This document shows positions 5,693 through 6,394 of a DNA stretch of 6,394 nt, one piece after another. The notes under the pieces were generated by a model that saw only the letters and a list, made by a program, of their open reading frames with translations, made no database searches and was not told the origin of the DNA. A program made the translations under genes and the position numbers. Location: contig JAUVKP010000072.1 in the NCBI GenBank assembly GCA_030596185.1, forward strand, positions 1-6,394, read 5' to 3'. This stretch comes from Fidelibacterota bacterium (GTDB lineage: Bacteria; Fidelibacterota; Fidelibacteria; Fidelibacterales; Fidelibacteraceae). Within the stretch, counting starts at the first letter, position 1. Every line of letters starts with the position of its first letter.

Positions 5693-6394
5693 TTATTTCA
5701 ATAAAAGCATTTTGTTTACCCGGGTGAATTTACCCGCTATGTTCAATCGGTAAAAGTATACACCGGATGGTAAATTCGAAGCATCGAATGTCAGCGAATA
5801 AACCCCGGCCGATTGTTGTTGATCAAGCAATGTGTGTATTTTTTGCCCCAAGGTATTATAGACTGTTAATTCCACTTGCCCGGCCGCTACCAATTGATAG
5901 CCGATAGTTGTTGTTGGATTAAAGGGATTGGGATAATTGTTCTGAAGCACATATTCTGTGGGGAATAGTTCCGGATCAACATCAATAATTTCTGTAGCAA
6001 GTCCTGTCAACGCACCTCCGTAGTATCCCATGTCAGCACGTGTCGTACCGCGCCCCGCATCACAATCAATAAAAGTATCAACAGAATCCGGATGTCCGCC
6101 ATCAACAGCGGGGGATGTCATACTTGATCCACATGCCATGCAGGACAATTTGTATGTTTCTCCATCAAAATATGGATTTTCAGTTGAACAACCGGTTCCG
6201 AAATAAGATTTTGTGCCGGCACTGTCAATGATAGAATAGCTTACTGTTGGCACACCCTCATTGATATAGATCTCCGGTTTAGAATTACCGTACATAATAC
6301 TATTAATTATATTCGGCTGACTGCTTGCATGCATAAGGCTGAATGTACCACCACCCATGTTTGCAATATTATCTGCCGAGGTCATGTTAACGAT
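5693..6394 (-). CDS. Secreted beta-helix protein with T9SS type A sorting tail, 5' end beyond the window
   Basis: Only the last 233 residues are visible; the frame is open to the right edge, and the ATG at 6385 is internal. The visible part begins with beta-helix-like text (NMGGGTFSLMHASSQPNIINS, near residues 12-33 with one residue between), typical of right-handed parallel beta-helix surface proteins. SPAVDGG (94-100) followed by GRGTTRADMGYYGG (114-127) is the closing motif of choice-of-anchor Q type repeats. The last 85 or so residues are the T9SS type A (Por) sorting domain: LQNNYPNPFNPTTTIGYQL (150-168), VELTVYNTLGQ (174-184), LPSGVYFYRLN (208-218) and the end KMLLLK. This tail directs a signal-peptide-bearing protein across the outer membrane through the type IX system, where it is usually removed. 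Cys69, Cys85, Cys88 and Cys111 (one CxxC pair) could form disulfides. Substrate or ligand is unknown. Confidence 0.94.
   Translation of the reverse strand: MVNMTSADNIANMGGGTFSLMHASSQPNIINSIMYGNSKPEIYINEGVPTVSYSIIDSAGTKSYFGTGCSTENPYFDGETYKLSCMACGSSMTSPAVDGGHPDSVDTFIDCDAGRGTTRADMGYYGGALTGLATEIIDVDPELFPTEYVLQNNYPNPFNPTTTIGYQLVAAGQVELTVYNTLGQKIHTLLDQQQSAGVYSLTFDASNLPSGVYFYRLNIAGKFTRVNKMLLLK

Overview
The window is a chromosomal segment whose recognisable genes all lie on the minus strand. Reading in the direction of transcription (from position 6394 towards 1) they are: the C-terminal part of a secreted beta-helix protein with a type IX secretion (Por) sorting tail; a TehA/SLAC1-type anion channel; a 56-residue two-helix membrane protein not recognised as any family; adenine deaminase; the AAA+ ATPase RarA (MgsA); and the first three quarters of a SufS-type cysteine desulfurase. 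The first and last genes are cut by the window edges.

The organism is very probably from the FCB group (Bacteroidota, Ignavibacteriota, Marinimicrobia, Calditrichota, Cloacimonadota and relatives). The main evidence is the T9SS type A tail containing NYPNPFNPTTTI, a form typical of this group. Supporting signs are moderately AT-rich DNA, an adenine deaminase that reads like the Bacteroidota form, and gaps filled with short dispersed-type repeats. The sequence alone does not settle the phylum.

Layout: 1-897 is sufS (partial, 5' end present). 898-934 is a short gap holding its Shine-Dalgarno and a small hairpin. 935-2260 is rarA. 2261-2448 is a gap largely made of two repeat-like blocks. 2449-4083 is ade. 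4073-4243 is the small membrane protein gene, which overlaps ade by 11 nt and has a good Shine-Dalgarno and a plausible promoter, so the two probably form a transcription and translation unit. 4244-4394 is a gap with that promoter and a weak hairpin. 4395-5354 is the TehA-family channel. 5355-5692 is a 338-nt gap containing no gene but a mosaic of inverted and direct repeats. 5693-6394 is the T9SS cargo protein, whose N-terminal part lies beyond the right edge.

Functionally this is mostly housekeeping: purine salvage (Ade), replication-fork maintenance (RarA) and sulfur mobilisation for Fe-S clusters (SufS), plus an anion channel and a surface protein. No pathway joins all of them, and no strong evidence for a new multi-gene system was found. 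The least explained items are the small membrane protein coupled to ade and the repeat mosaics between genes.
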